DNA of 49,693 bases from Bacteroidia bacterium (GCA_016786925.1 JAEUTU010000009.1:1-49693), one strand, 5' to 3'; positions 29,197 to 37,923 are shown, counted from the stretch's first letter. The notes: generated by a model from the letters alone, not told the origin. A program made the numbers and translations.

Positions 29197-30192
29197 TTAA
29201 TGATTTAACGGACGCTTTTTGATCATTCCGCCTTTTGTATCTTTTACACTGTTCATCACAATAAATGCATTCGGATCTATCTTTTCGATCTCCGCTTGTA
29301 TCTTTCCTATTTCTAATCGTGTGATCACCGAATACACTACATTGATATCATTTAAATTATCCCCTCGTTTACCATAGCCTCTTTTTCCTGAGTAAATAGT
29401 AACACCTCTGCCCATTTTTTCGGTGATCATCAACCGTATCTCCTCGCTATGAGTTGAGATGACCGTTACACCGATATATTCCTCTACGCCTTCCACCACA
29501 AAATCAACTGTTTTAGCTGCCGACATATAGGTTAAGATCGAATACAATGCTACTTCGATAGACAATAAATAAGCTGCCACTGAAAAAATGAGAATATTGA
29601 ATATCAAAATAATATCCCCCATTGTCATTCCAGTTTTTTTGGTCAGATAGATCGCCAATACTTCTGTTCCATCCAAAACAGCGCCCCCTCTAACCGCAAA
29701 ACCAATCCCCGCTCCTAGAAAAAAACCTCCGAATACCGAAACCAGTAATTTATCGGAAGTGATCACCGGATAATGTACAAATGTAATAGCTAATGCTAAA
29801 CCTGCGATCGCTAAGATGCTTTTTATTGCAAAAAGTTTCCCCATCTGCCTATAACCCAGCACAATGAATGGTAAATTGATCAATACGATCAATAAAGGCA
29901 AAGGCCAACCGGTAAGCTCCGATGTTAAAAGCGAAATACCGGTTACACCGCCATCAATGAATGAGTTGGGTAATAGAAAACTTTCCAAACCAAATCCTGC
30001 AGACAGCACACCAATAGAGATCAGAAGGATCCCTTTCAATGTATGCATGAAGGTGATCTTCAATTTGTAAAATTCCTTTGCCAGGTCATAATTGTTCAAA
30101 GAGTTAGCATCTTTTGACTTACTCCTTCTGGCATTATTTAAAATAATCTGTTGAAATATTGGATTCATTCTAATATAGTTTAGATCAAACAT
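29197..30192 (-). CDS. YitT family membrane protein (DUF2179 tail)
   Basis: A 331-residue protein of the YitT family: about five or six membrane segments (residues about 52-235; GFGLESFLLPNSFIDGGVTGISLL and GGAVLDGTEVLAIYLTKKTGMTMG are the conserved blocks), then a cytoplasmic DUF2179 domain (about 245-325; VISTHSEEIRLMITEKMGRGVTIYSGKRGY). Function of the family is not established; transporter-like roles are guessed. The ATG at 30192 gives a long polar N-terminus; an ATG at 30168 is an alternative. Confidence 0.88.
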   Translation of the reverse strand: MFDLNYIRMNPIFQQIILNNARRSKSKDANSLNNYDLAKEFYKLKITFMHTLKGILLISIGVLSAGFGLESFLLPNSFIDGGVTGISLLTSELTGWPLPLLIVLINLPFIVLGYRQMGKLFAIKSILAIAGLALAITFVHYPVITSDKLLVSVFGGFFLGAGIGFAVRGGAVLDGTEVLAIYLTKKTGMTMGDIILIFNILIFSVAAYLLSIEVALYSILTYMSAAKTVDFVVEGVEEYIGVTVISTHSEEIRLMITEKMGRGVTIYSGKRGYGKRGDNLNDINVVYSVITRLEIGKIQAEIEKIDPNAFIVMNSVKDTKGGMIKKRPLNH

Positions 30193-30296
30193 GAATATGA
30201 ATTAAATGCATATACATATGCTTTTCGCTTTTTCTGATGGATTGTACCCAAACAAGGTATAAACAAGAATCAAGCGAAACTGTTCGTTCATAGTAT

Positions 30297-30656
30297 CTAT
30301 ATAAGAATACTCCTATAGGAAATGTACAGTGGAGTGTGGTGGTGAAAAGAAGAAAAAACAGTTTTTCCTCCATACAATTGCCGTTCATTCCCCGATGAAA
30401 GGTCATAAAAAGTGCTCCAGCCCTCTTTTTTGATCCCCGAGCCTATTCTAAAGGAAGTATTCAAATTTCCGATCTCAATAAACGGTTCTAGAATAGCTTT
30501 CAGTTCCAAATCACCCATTGCTCTAACAACAGTGGTTTGAACCGCGTAGTCTTCAACACCTTCCATAACAGCTGCAGGCGCTTCGAAATAAGAAGCAACA
30601 AGCAGCAATAATACAAGGCTGATCAAACGAATAATTTGGTAGGCTTTTGTGACCAT
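30297..30656 (-). CDS. Small putative exported protein, unknown
   Basis: From the ATG at 30656 the frame codes about 119 residues: a short positive N-terminus, a hydrophobic segment (IIRLISLVLLLLVASYFEA) and a polar domain of about 85 residues with no family I recognise. The longer ORF from 30728 has an unlikely N-terminus. A TAATTTTG box (TAnnTTTG) lies on the minus strand 17 bp before the ATG. The last 40 residues (HHHTPLYISYRS) look unstructured, so the 3' end may be altered. Coding status is uncertain. Confidence 0.4.
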   Translation of the reverse strand: MVTKAYQIIRLISLVLLLLVASYFEAPAAVMEGVEDYAVQTTVVRAMGDLELKAILEPFIEIGNLNTSFRIGSGIKKEGWSTFYDLSSGNERQLYGGKTVFSSFHHHTPLYISYRSILI

Positions 30657-30672
30657 CAAACAAATATACAAA

Positions 30673-30680
30673 ATTATACC
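30673..30680 (-). promoter_or_regulatory. Possible -7 box for the small exported protein
   Basis: On the minus strand the run reads TATAATTTTGTATATTTG, which contains TAATTTTG and TATATTTG, both matching TAnnTTTG, just ahead of the ATG at 30656. The first leaves a short leader; the second would give an almost leaderless RNA. Confidence 0.4.
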
Positions 30681-30712
30681 CATGGAAACTTTTTTTTGAA
30701 AAAATGTTTCCA

Positions 30713-30720
30713 TAGCTTTG
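30713..30720 (+). promoter_or_regulatory. Possible -7 box for the TonB receptor operon
   Basis: TAGCTTTG fits TAnnTTTG, and TTTG occurs at 30695-30698 with a shortish 14-bp spacing. It leaves a leader of about 65 nt before 30792, which holds the palindrome AGTATATATACT, a possible operator. Apart from the small ORF above, I see nothing else in 30193-30791. Confidence 0.4.
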
Positions 30721-30791
30721 CGCTGCAAAAATTTTGAACAATAAAACTTCGATTTTGTAGTATATATACTGCTTTAAAATATTTTATCCTA

Positions 30792-33266
30792 ATGTCAAAA
30801 AAACTACTAGTAGCTCAAATCCTATTTTTTCTTCTGTCGATGGGAATTTTTAACCATCAAGCATTGGCACAGGACAAACAAAAATTTACGATCAGCGGAT
30901 ATGTAAAGGATGCTTCCAATGGCGAGTACAGCATTGGTGCCAATGTATATGTAAAAGAACTTCTCAAAGGCGGAAACACCAATCAGTATGGCTTTTATTC
31001 GATCACGGTAGAGCAAGGGAAATATCACCTAGTTGTTTCTTATATTGGTTACGAAAACTATGAAAAAGAGATCACACTCGATAAAGATCTTCGTATCAAT
31101 GTGGAATTAAAACCATCCATGATCAATGCAAAAGAAATTGAAGTAAGCTCCGAAAAAAGCGACAAGAATGTTTCCAGTTCAAATGTCGGGACAGTGAAAC
31201 TGGAAATGGAAGAGATCAAAAAGATCCCTGCCTTTTTGGGAGAAGTGGACGTATTAAAAACCATTCAATTGTTGCCGGGAGTAAAATCAAGCGGTGATGG
31301 GAATACCGGCTTTTACGTGCGTGGTGGTGGTCCTGACCAAAATTTGATCTTATTAGACGAAGCAGTTGTTTACAATGCAGCTCACTTAATGGGATTTTTC
31401 TCGGTTTTCAATGGTGATGCTGTAAAAAGTATCAATCTGATTAAAGGTGGTATGCCTGCTCAATATGGTGGACGATTGGCATCGGTACTCGATATTTCCA
31501 TGAAGGAAGGGAATACCAAAGAATATCATGCACAAGGTGGTATTGGTTTGATCTCATCACGTTTAACTATTGAAGGGCCGATCAAAAAAGACACAGGTTC
31601 CTTTATTGTATCCGGACGAAGAACATATATTGATGTGTTGGCACGACCATTTGCTAAGCCGGAGTCTACACTTAAAAACTCCGGTGTTTATTTTTATGAT
31701 TTTAATGCAAAGGTAAATTATCGCTTGTCTGACAAAGACCGTTTGTTTTTGAGTGGATACTTCGGAAGAGATATTATGACCTTTAATGACAAGCCAGCAC
31801 AGTTTAGGTTGGACATTGGTTGGGGAAATGGAACAGGTGTTTTACGATGGAACCACTTGTTCAACGATAAGTTATTTATGAATACCTCTGCCATCTTCAG
31901 TAATTATGATTTCACATTTGGTGCACAGCAAAGCGGATTTGAGTTTAAGTTATTCTCGGGCATCAGAGACTGGAACATGAAAGTAGATTTTGGTTATTTC
32001 CCAACTATCCGTCATGAAATAAAGTTTGGTGTTAACTATGTATTCCACACCTTCACTCCTACCAGTGTATCAGCTAAGCAAGATGAAACAGAATTTGATT
32101 TCGGTCCGGTGAAACGCCAAAAAGCACATGAAGCGGCTATTTATTTATCGGATGATTTTGATGTAACAGATAAATTAAAGATCCATGCAGGATTACGTTA
32201 CTCCTACTTCATGCAAATTGGTCCATTCGACCGTTATGTAAAAGATCCGATCAGTGGACAAACCACCAATGTGATCCATTATACATCGAATCAAAAAGTA
32301 AAAGATTATGGCGGATTGGAACCACGTTTCAATGCCCGTTATACATTAAATTCAAAGTCATCGATCAAGGCCTCTTACACCTATAATTTACAATTCATTC
32401 ACCTTGCATCATTATCGGCTGTTACATTACCAACCGATATTTGGGTGCCAAGCTCTGAATTAGTTCAACCGCAAAAAGGATCGCAATATTCATTGGGGTA
32501 TTTCCGAAACTTCTTCGACAATGCTTACGAAGGATCTGTTGAGGTTTATTACAAGGATATGAAAAATCAGATCGAATATAGAGATGGAGCCCTACCGGGA
32601 GAAAGTATAAACGACAATGCCGACAATCAATTTGTATTCGGAACAGGTCAAGCATATGGTATCGAATTATTCTTAAAGAAAAGAGTTGGAAAATTCAATG
32701 GCTGGATCGGCTATACACTTTCGTATACCAAACGGAGATTCCCGGATCTGAACAGAGGAAAAGAATTTTATGCAAAATACGATCGCAGACATGATGTATC
32801 GATCGTGATGAGTTATGACCTGAGTAAAAAATGGGTATTCTCCGCTATTTGGGTATATGGAACAGGAAATGCCATCACCATTCCGCAATCCTATTATTTC
32901 ATTGATGGGAACTTTGTGACGGAGTACGGTGAACGAAACAGCTTCCGTATGCCTGCTTATCACCGCTTGGATATTTCAGCTACACTTACACCGGATAGAA
33001 CAAAGAAAATTGAGAAACGCAGAGCACGTATCATGGAACGCAAAGGCATTACCAATCCGGATGAAGTGAATATTCCTAAAAAATTCTTCAAGAATTATGA
33101 ATCCAGCTGGAATTTCAGTGTTTTCAATGTTTACAACAGACATAATCCATACATCGTTTATTTTGCGAATGAAGGAAGTGCATACGATGGAACATTAAAG
33201 ATCAAAGCAAAGCAGATCTATTTGTTCCCGATACTTCCGTCTGTAACATGGAATTTTAAATTTTAA
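30792..33266 (+). CDS. TonB-dependent receptor with N-terminal carboxypeptidase-like domain
   Basis: An 824-residue outer-membrane receptor. Order: signal peptide (about 1-26), CarboxypepD_reg-like domain (about 33-112; ISGYVKDASNGEYSIGANVYV and LVVSYIGYE), plug (about 140-240; PAFLGEVDVLKTIQLLPGVKSSGDG and GFYVRGGGPDQNLILLDEAVVY), then a beta-barrel ending in the aromatic SVTWNFKF. It imports a bulky ligand using TonB-ExbBD energy; the ligand is unknown. There is no SusC-length sequence or SusD partner. A DUF4249 lipoprotein follows after 18 bp, a pairing often seen in this phylum. Confidence 0.94.
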   Translation: MSKKLLVAQILFFLLSMGIFNHQALAQDKQKFTISGYVKDASNGEYSIGANVYVKELLKGGNTNQYGFYSITVEQGKYHLVVSYIGYENYEKEITLDKDLRINVELKPSMINAKEIEVSSEKSDKNVSSSNVGTVKLEMEEIKKIPAFLGEVDVLKTIQLLPGVKSSGDGNTGFYVRGGGPDQNLILLDEAVVYNAAHLMGFFSVFNGDAVKSINLIKGGMPAQYGGRLASVLDISMKEGNTKEYHAQGGIGLISSRLTIEGPIKKDTGSFIVSGRRTYIDVLARPFAKPESTLKNSGVYFYDFNAKVNYRLSDKDRLFLSGYFGRDIMTFNDKPAQFRLDIGWGNGTGVLRWNHLFNDKLFMNTSAIFSNYDFTFGAQQSGFEFKLFSGIRDWNMKVDFGYFPTIRHEIKFGVNYVFHTFTPTSVSAKQDETEFDFGPVKRQKAHEAAIYLSDDFDVTDKLKIHAGLRYSYFMQIGPFDRYVKDPISGQTTNVIHYTSNQKVKDYGGLEPRFNARYTLNSKSSIKASYTYNLQFIHLASLSAVTLPTDIWVPSSELVQPQKGSQYSLGYFRNFFDNAYEGSVEVYYKDMKNQIEYRDGALPGESINDNADNQFVFGTGQAYGIELFLKKRVGKFNGWIGYTLSYTKRRFPDLNRGKEFYAKYDRRHDVSIVMSYDLSKKWVFSAIWVYGTGNAITIPQSYYFIDGNFVTEYGERNSFRMPAYHRLDISATLTPDRTKKIEKRRARIMERKGITNPDEVNIPKKFFKNYESSWNFSVFNVYNRHNPYIVYFANEGSAYDGTLKIKAKQIYLFPILPSVTWNFKF

Positions 33267-33284
33267 TTTTAAAAGCTCAAGGCT

Positions 33285-34181
33285 ATGAAAAAAATATTTT
33301 TTGCATTACTAAGCGTCATCACTTTCCTCACATCCTGTGAAGAAGATATTGACCTGAACATTGCCAGCAGTGAACCCAAGATCGTTATCGAAGGAGAGAT
33401 CGAGAATGGAAAATTTGCACAGGTGATGGTTACACGTAATAGTCCGCTTACCCAAGCTGTTAACTTTTCAAATATTTTGGTGACCAATGCACAAGTGTAT
33501 GTATCTAATGGCGTGATTACCGACACACTGGTGTTTGACACCATCTTCAATGCATCCAATCCGTTTTGTTATGTAGGTAACTCTGTCATTGGTATTCCCG
33601 GACAAACGTATTTCTTAACCGTAATAGCCGATGGAAAAACATACACAGCTACTACAACCATTCCTGCTCCTATTGCTCTGGATTCTGTATGGTGGCAACC
33701 ACAACCACCTAAAGACAGTTTAGGTTTTGCATGGGCTACACTCAGCGATCCAACCGGAGTTGGAAATGGCTATCGCTGGCAAGTAAAACGTCCTACAAAG
33801 TTTGTAATGTTTGAAGGAAATCCGTTGATACTCGATAGAAGATATATTGCACCGGGTGGTGCTACCTTTGATGATAAATTCATTGATGGAAAAACATTTG
33901 ACTTTGCATATTTCCGCCCGACCGACCCAACCGAAGCAGCTTATTATGAAGACGAACCGGAAGAAGAAAGAGGCTATTATAAATATGGCGACACGATCTA
34001 TATTCGTTTTAGCACTTTAGATAAAGCCTCGCAGGACTTTTATAAAACCTATGAAGCAGCCATGAGTAGTAATGGAAATCCATTTGCATCACCTGTAACT
34101 ATCCTTTCCAATATTCAGGGAGGCGGATTAGGTGTATGGGCCGGAATGGGCTGCAGTTACGATACGATTTACGCACAGTAA
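33285..34181 (+). CDS. DUF4249 family lipoprotein
   Basis: A 298-residue protein with a lipoprotein signal peptide (MKKIFFALLSVITFLTSCEEDI, lipobox Cys at residue 18) and the DUF4249 pattern PKIVIEGEIENGKFAQVMVTRNSP, followed by beta-rich sequence. It sits 18 bp after the TonB receptor and is very likely co-transcribed; it may be the receptor's surface partner. Function is not established. No sorting or catalytic motif is visible. Confidence 0.88.
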   Translation: MKKIFFALLSVITFLTSCEEDIDLNIASSEPKIVIEGEIENGKFAQVMVTRNSPLTQAVNFSNILVTNAQVYVSNGVITDTLVFDTIFNASNPFCYVGNSVIGIPGQTYFLTVIADGKTYTATTTIPAPIALDSVWWQPQPPKDSLGFAWATLSDPTGVGNGYRWQVKRPTKFVMFEGNPLILDRRYIAPGGATFDDKFIDGKTFDFAYFRPTDPTEAAYYEDEPEEERGYYKYGDTIYIRFSTLDKASQDFYKTYEAAMSSNGNPFASPVTILSNIQGGGLGVWAGMGCSYDTIYAQ

Positions 34182-34257
34182 TGTATCAATTACTAAAGAT
34201 GCCATTCATTTTTAATGGAATGTGAATAAAATCACAAAACTTGCTTTAAACTAATTG

Positions 34258-34265
34258 TAATTTTG
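34258..34265 (+). promoter_or_regulatory. Probable trxB -7 box
   Basis: TAATTTTG matches TAnnTTTG exactly, 26 bp before the trxB ATG. A TTG at 34241-34243 lies upstream with 14-bp spacing and may be a weak -33 box. Confidence 0.55.
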
Positions 34266-34291
34266 TACCGGATTAATTAAAGATAATATTT

Positions 34292-35233
34292 ATGAGCGAA
34301 CAAATTGAACATGTAAAATGCCTTATTATTGGCAGTGGCCCTGCAGGATATACAGCTGCTATTTATGCAGCAAGAGCTGACCTTAAACCTGTTATGTACC
34401 AAGGATTACAACCGGGTGGACAATTAACCATCACTACTGAAGTAGAGAACTTCCCCGGATACCCTCAAGGAACACATGGTCCACAAATGATGGAAGACTT
34501 TAAAGCACAAGCAGAACGTTTTGGAACGGATATCCGTTGGGGATTGGTAACTTCTGTAGATTTTACCGGACCGGTTCATAAAGTAGTAGTAGATGAAAAA
34601 ACAACTATTACAGCTGATAGCGTGATCATTGCAACAGGAGCATCTGCTAAATGGTTAGGCTTACCTAGCGAACAACGCTTGAATGGATTTGGTGTATCGG
34701 CATGTGCTGTGTGTGACGGATTCTTTTTCAAGGGACAGGATGTTGCTATTGTAGGTGCCGGTGATACTGCTGCTGAAGAAGCTACTTATTTAGCTAAGCT
34801 ATGTACTAAAGTGTATATGATCGTTCGTAAAGGAGAGATGCGTGCTTCCAAAGCAATGCAACACCGTGTTTTGAATACACCGAACATTGAAGTGATCTTT
34901 AATTCCGAAACAAAAGAGATCGTGGGTGAGAAAACAGTGGAAGGAGCTATTTTAGTAAACAACAAAGGAGAAGAAAGAAGGATCAATGTTACCGGATTCT
35001 TTGTAGCTATTGGACATAAACCGAATACCGATATTTTCAAAGGATGGTTGGATATGGATGAAACAGGATATATCAAAACTATTCCGGGATCATCTAAAAC
35101 CAATATTCCAGGAGTATTTGCTACCGGTGATGCACAAGATCATATTTATCGTCAGGCAGTTACTGCTGCCGGAAGCGGATGTATGGGCGCATTGGATGCA
35201 GAACGTTATCTAGCAGATAAGGGTATCCATTAA
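34292..35233 (+). CDS. trxB: Thioredoxin-disulfide reductase
   Basis: A 313-residue flavoprotein that passes electrons from NADPH via FAD to thioredoxin. The FAD loop is GSGPAG (residues 14-19), the redox-active pair is C138-A-V-C141 in ACAVCDG, and the NADPH loop is GAGDTAAEEA. The C-terminal ATGDAQDHIYRQAVTAAGSG is diagnostic. It is a single gene with its own promoter and terminator. Confidence 0.97.
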   Translation: MSEQIEHVKCLIIGSGPAGYTAAIYAARADLKPVMYQGLQPGGQLTITTEVENFPGYPQGTHGPQMMEDFKAQAERFGTDIRWGLVTSVDFTGPVHKVVVDEKTTITADSVIIATGASAKWLGLPSEQRLNGFGVSACAVCDGFFFKGQDVAIVGAGDTAAEEATYLAKLCTKVYMIVRKGEMRASKAMQHRVLNTPNIEVIFNSETKEIVGEKTVEGAILVNNKGEERRINVTGFFVAIGHKPNTDIFKGWLDMDETGYIKTIPGSSKTNIPGVFATGDAQDHIYRQAVTAAGSGCMGALDAERYLADKGIH

Positions 35234-35254
35234 TCACCTGCAATTAAAAGATAA

Positions 35255-35290
35255 AAGGCTGTAATACTTCGTGTTACAGCCTTATTTTTT
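35255..35290 (+). terminator. Terminator after trxB
   Basis: AAGGCTGTAA (35255-35264) and TTACAGCCTT (35274-35283) form a perfect 10-bp stem followed by an A and a T6 run. An open frame with a GTG start at 35271 begins inside it, which rules that start out for the next gene. Confidence 0.93.
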
Positions 35291-35345
35291 GCAGTATCAT
35301 TTTTTTTATTATCTTCACATCCGATTACAAAAAACTACTTTTTTA

Positions 35346-36074
35346 GTGAGCAGAATTTTATTCATATCTATATTTATTATTGCAGGGAAATTAAGTTTTG
35401 CTCAATTTTTCGGACAGATCCCTCAAGCTACCAAATACAATGCTACCAAAGTAGTTGACCCCGAATACGGTATTACCATGTATGAAAAGTTAAATTTTCA
35501 AATTGGTGGTGACTCCGTTCGAAACGACAAAAAAGGCTATGCCTGCCAGGGATGGATAGAGGACCTTTATGAAAGCGGGAAGCTGATCCACAAAGGATAT
35601 TACGAAGACGGACATTTAAAGATCTACAAAAACTTTTACGAGAACGGAAATATTGAACGTTCCTTCAAGATCCTGGATTTTAAACGTTGCAACATGCAAT
35701 TGTTCTATCCGGATGGAAAATTAAAATCGGACATTACGTATTATGAAGGTGCGGAACAAATTTGGACCGACTATTATAACAACGGACAGATCTCCTATAC
35801 CGAAGAAAGTGCAAAAAGCATGGAATACCTGATCAAAAGAAATTCCTATGCAGAAGATGGTAAACCCCAAGACTTATTTGAATTGATCGATCCGAAGAAG
35901 AAGATCTATACAAAAAAAGAATATTATGAAAATGGATCCATCAAAGCCGAAGGAACCATGAAATACAACAAAGCCGTAGCCGATTATCAAAAAGATGGAC
36001 TTTGGAAGAACTACGATGAGAAGGGAAAGATGAAGGAAGAAAAATACGTGAATGGTGAGCTGGTAACAAATTAA
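35346..36074 (+). CDS. Exported MORN-repeat protein (YwqK-like)
   Basis: About 242 residues from a GTG at 35346, which opens a signal peptide (VSRILFISIFIIAGKLSFAQ); no ATG gives a plausible N-terminus. The body is a row of MORN_2-type repeats, for example LYESGKLIHKGYYEDGHLK, YENGNIERSF, YPDGKLKSDITYYEG, YENGSIKAEGTM and YDEKGKMKEEKYVNGE. Such repeats are common in secreted or surface proteins of the phylum, and some are named YwqK-type antitoxins by similarity only. No toxin partner is beside it, so I do not assign that role. Confidence 0.8.
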   Translation: MSRILFISIFIIAGKLSFAQFFGQIPQATKYNATKVVDPEYGITMYEKLNFQIGGDSVRNDKKGYACQGWIEDLYESGKLIHKGYYEDGHLKIYKNFYENGNIERSFKILDFKRCNMQLFYPDGKLKSDITYYEGAEQIWTDYYNNGQISYTEESAKSMEYLIKRNSYAEDGKPQDLFELIDPKKKIYTKKEYYENGSIKAEGTMKYNKAVADYQKDGLWKNYDEKGKMKEEKYVNGELVTN

Positions 36075-36100
36075 AAAAGGGTGCATTTGCACCCTTTTTT
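36073..36100. terminator. Bidirectional terminator between convergent genes
   Basis: AAAAAAGGGTGCA (36073-36085) and TGCACCCTTTTTT (36088-36100) pair perfectly over 13 bp; the two-base gap means the innermost pairs open into a loop. It is symmetric with A- and T-runs, so it serves the MORN gene on plus and the DUF3127 gene on minus. Confidence 0.93.
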
Positions 36101-36124
36101 AATTCTATTATTTCTAATTATTTC

Positions 36125-36493
36125 TTAGAAAGGAAGATCATCTTCTTGTGATGCTGCTGTGAAAGTAGCTGCTACATCATTCATTGCTGCTCCGCTGTTA
36201 TTAGATGCTCCTGCGCTTGCATTTCCTTCAATTCTCCAAGCTTCTAATGAGTTGAAATATTTTGTTTCACCTTGTGGGCTGGTCCATTCTCTTCCACGTA
36301 AGTTAAAATGAACTTTTATCTCATCACCTACATTGTAATTATCGATGATGCTGCATTTATCTTGTGTCAACTGAAAAGAGATGTGTTGAGGATATTGTGA
36401 TGAATTATCCGTTACAACGATCTCTCTCTTTTTGAATTTTTCTGATACTTGTTGTGTTTGTCCTTTTACTTTTAAAATTCCTGTGATGTCCAT
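36125..36493 (-). CDS. DUF3127 protein (OB-fold-like, ssDNA-binding-like)
   Basis: A 122-residue protein with the DUF3127 core (MDITGILKVKGQTQQVSEKFKKREIVV; HFNLRGREWTSPQGETKYFNSLEAWRI) and an acidic Asp-Asp-Leu-Pro-Phe tail (EDDLPF) like the C-terminal tip of SSB proteins. The tail suggests it docks the same partners as SSB, which is inference. DUF3127 is common in Bacteroidota and its function is not established. It lies downstream of the flavin reductase gene by about 27 bp. Confidence 0.85.
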   Translation of the reverse strand: MDITGILKVKGQTQQVSEKFKKREIVVTDNSSQYPQHISFQLTQDKCSIIDNYNVGDEIKVHFNLRGREWTSPQGETKYFNSLEAWRIEGNASAGASNNSGAAMNDVAATFTAASQEDDLPF

Positions 36494-36520
36494 GATATAT
36501 AATTGTTTTTAATTGTTTAC

Positions 36521-37420
36521 TTATTTATGATTAACAGAAAGTAATACTTTCCATGCTTCTTCTACTTTATTGTTTTCCAATAAGCCTTTCGCTACATGGT
36601 GTAATTGATGTTCTAACTTTTTGCGATCGGTTCCATATAATTCAAACACTTCATTGATAGCACCCGATGCCAGATAATGCATAATATCCGCTTCTGTAGG
36701 AAGTTTTTCAATGTTTCCTAACTGTCCTAAATTATTTCCCGTTAACACATCCGAATGACGGATATGATCAGGAATAGCATCCACTCCAATTCCTAAATTA
36801 AGAAGCGGCTTGGCTACTTCAAACAATGCATTTCCATTGGTGCGACTGTACCAGTTTCCACCCAAACGTGCCACCAGGTCAATTTTATTCGGATCGATCA
36901 TTTGATTGGCATCCAGCACTTTTTCATCGATGTGCATCAATACCACCTCACAAATAATAAGATTTCCTGCTCCACCCTGTTCGCCCAGCTCGATCACCTG
37001 TTTTACTTTACACTCCAATTGAGCAGGCGATTCCTTCACTCTGAATGGTTTTACCATTTCGGAAGCAACAGGTGTAAAACCTGCTTTTACAAATTCGTTT
37101 ACTCCTTTTGGATATTCGGTACTCGCCAAACTCATTTGCTGTACCATATCGTAATTCACCACATTGATCACCACTTCAGGAACCTCTTTCACATTGTCAT
37201 AGGTATGTTTCGTGATGCCGGTTCTACCGCTACGTGCAGGTGAAAAGATAGCAATGGGCGGATTGGCGCTAAATACATTAAAAAAGCTGAATGGCGCCAG
37301 GTTCGGATTGCCATCCTTATCAATTGTACTGGCAAAAGCGATCGGGCGGGGCGCAACAGCACCCAGCAAATAACTATGTAAAACCGGAGTTTTTACCTCC
37401 TTTGGATCAATTCTAAGCAT
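36521..37420 (-). CDS. Flavin reductase-like protein (FMN-binding split barrel)
   Basis: A 299-residue protein with the flavin reductase / DIM6-NTAB fold: APRPIAFASTIDKDGNPNLAPFSFFNVFSANPPI is the classic N-terminal FMN-binding signature, and AGNLIICEVVLMHIDEKVLD is the second block. The C-terminal third (about 200-299) is an extra helical part usual in this Bacteroidota group. It probably reduces FMN or uses it in an unknown redox step. Substrate is not readable. Confidence 0.88.
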   Translation of the reverse strand: MLRIDPKEVKTPVLHSYLLGAVAPRPIAFASTIDKDGNPNLAPFSFFNVFSANPPIAIFSPARSGRTGITKHTYDNVKEVPEVVINVVNYDMVQQMSLASTEYPKGVNEFVKAGFTPVASEMVKPFRVKESPAQLECKVKQVIELGEQGGAGNLIICEVVLMHIDEKVLDANQMIDPNKIDLVARLGGNWYSRTNGNALFEVAKPLLNLGIGVDAIPDHIRHSDVLTGNNLGQLGNIEKLPTEADIMHYLASGAINEVFELYGTDRKKLEHQLHHVAKGLLENNKVEEAWKVLLSVNHK

Positions 37421-37563
37421 AAAATAAAAATCTCAAACAAAAATAGAATTAATTCGCTTTTCCTTAAAAAGATGTTATCAACGAAATGCTTGAGAATGTT
37501 GATATTTATAATCCCGCAGAACAAAAAAATATCTAAAAACTATTCCAATTGGCAGAAAAAATA

Positions 37564-37571
37564 TATATTTG
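37564..37571 (+). promoter_or_regulatory. -7 box of the tRNA-Leu promoter
   Basis: TATATTTG matches TAnnTTTG. It lies 21 bp before the tRNA 5' end, so transcription would begin about 15 nt ahead of the mature tRNA. Confidence 0.55.
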
Positions 37572-37591
37572 CCGTCCAATTCAATTAAAAC

Positions 37592-37673
37592 GCGGATGTG
37601 GCGTAATTGGCAGCCGCGCCAGACTTAGGATCTGGTGCCGTGAGGCGTGGGGGTTCGAGTCCCTTCATCCGCA
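37592..37673 (+). tRNA. tRNA-Leu, anticodon TAG
   Basis: An 82-nt gene. The acceptor stem GCGGATG pairs with CATCCGC (37666-37672), with A73 as discriminator. The anticodon arm is CCAGA-CTTAGGA-TCTGG, so the anticodon is TAG and the tRNA reads CUA codons. The long variable arm (GCCGTGAGGC) marks the Leu class, and the T arm has GGTTCGAGT. No CCA is encoded. It is followed directly by a terminator and by tandem partial copies of its own tail (next entries). Confidence 0.96.
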
Positions 37674-37923
37674 CTTAAAAAGAGGAGCTTTTTGCTCCTC
37701 TTTTTTATTTTATACACAATACGAGAAGCCTGTCCCGAACGAAACGTAGTGGGGATTCGGGAAGGACCTTCATCCGCACTTAAAAAGCTCTCCATTGGAG
37801 GGCTTTTTTATTTTCATCACTATACGAGAAGCCTGTCCCGAACGAAACGCAGTGGAGATTCGGGAAGGACCTTCATCCGCACTTAAAAAGAGGAGCTTTT
37901 TGCTCCTCTTTTTTATTTTATAC
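37662..37923 (+). repeat. Tandem repeat of tRNA-Leu 3' tail plus terminator (about 103-105 bp units)
   Basis: The last 12 bases of the tRNA plus ACTTAAAAAG occur three times (37662-37682, 37767-37787, 37870-37890), each followed by a terminator hairpin: 37677-37705, 37782-37808 and 37885-37913. The second and third units also share a 5' part (37720-37787 and 37823-37890) that differs at only two of 68 positions. Each contains an inverted repeat TCCCGAA...TTCGGGA (37733-37739 and 37756-37762 in the first). The middle unit has a different hairpin sequence (AAAAAGCTCTCC / GGAGGGCTTTTT), so the fold, not the sequence, is kept. No gene is visible in this 306-bp gap. Confidence 0.9.
37677..37705 (+). 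terminator. tRNA-Leu terminator, copy 1
   Basis: AAAAAGAGGAGC (37677-37688) pairs with GCTCCTCTTTTT (37694-37705) around a T5 loop. A second copy of this exact hairpin recurs at 37885-37913. Confidence 0.93.

Noticed and set aside
30185..30406. Minus-strand ORF overlapping the small exported ORF
   Set aside because: It has no family and no promoter, and its composition looks like an out-of-frame reading of the neighbouring sequence.
35346..36074. YwqK-type antitoxin of a toxin-antitoxin pair
   Set aside because: The match is only to the MORN repeats, the protein is exported, and no toxin gene is adjacent.
37549..37886. Open frames across tRNA-Leu and the tail repeats
   Set aside because: They read through a tRNA and terminators; their sequence similarity to each other comes from the DNA repeat.
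37662..37890. Tail repeats as attL/attR of an integrated element at tRNA-Leu
   Set aside because: The copies are tandem, about 103-105 bp apart, with terminators between and no genes inside. A real element would carry genes between the copies.
37662..37923. Short CRISPR array
   Set aside because: Only two to three units, with repeats longer than spacers, terminator hairpins inside, and no cas genes in the window.
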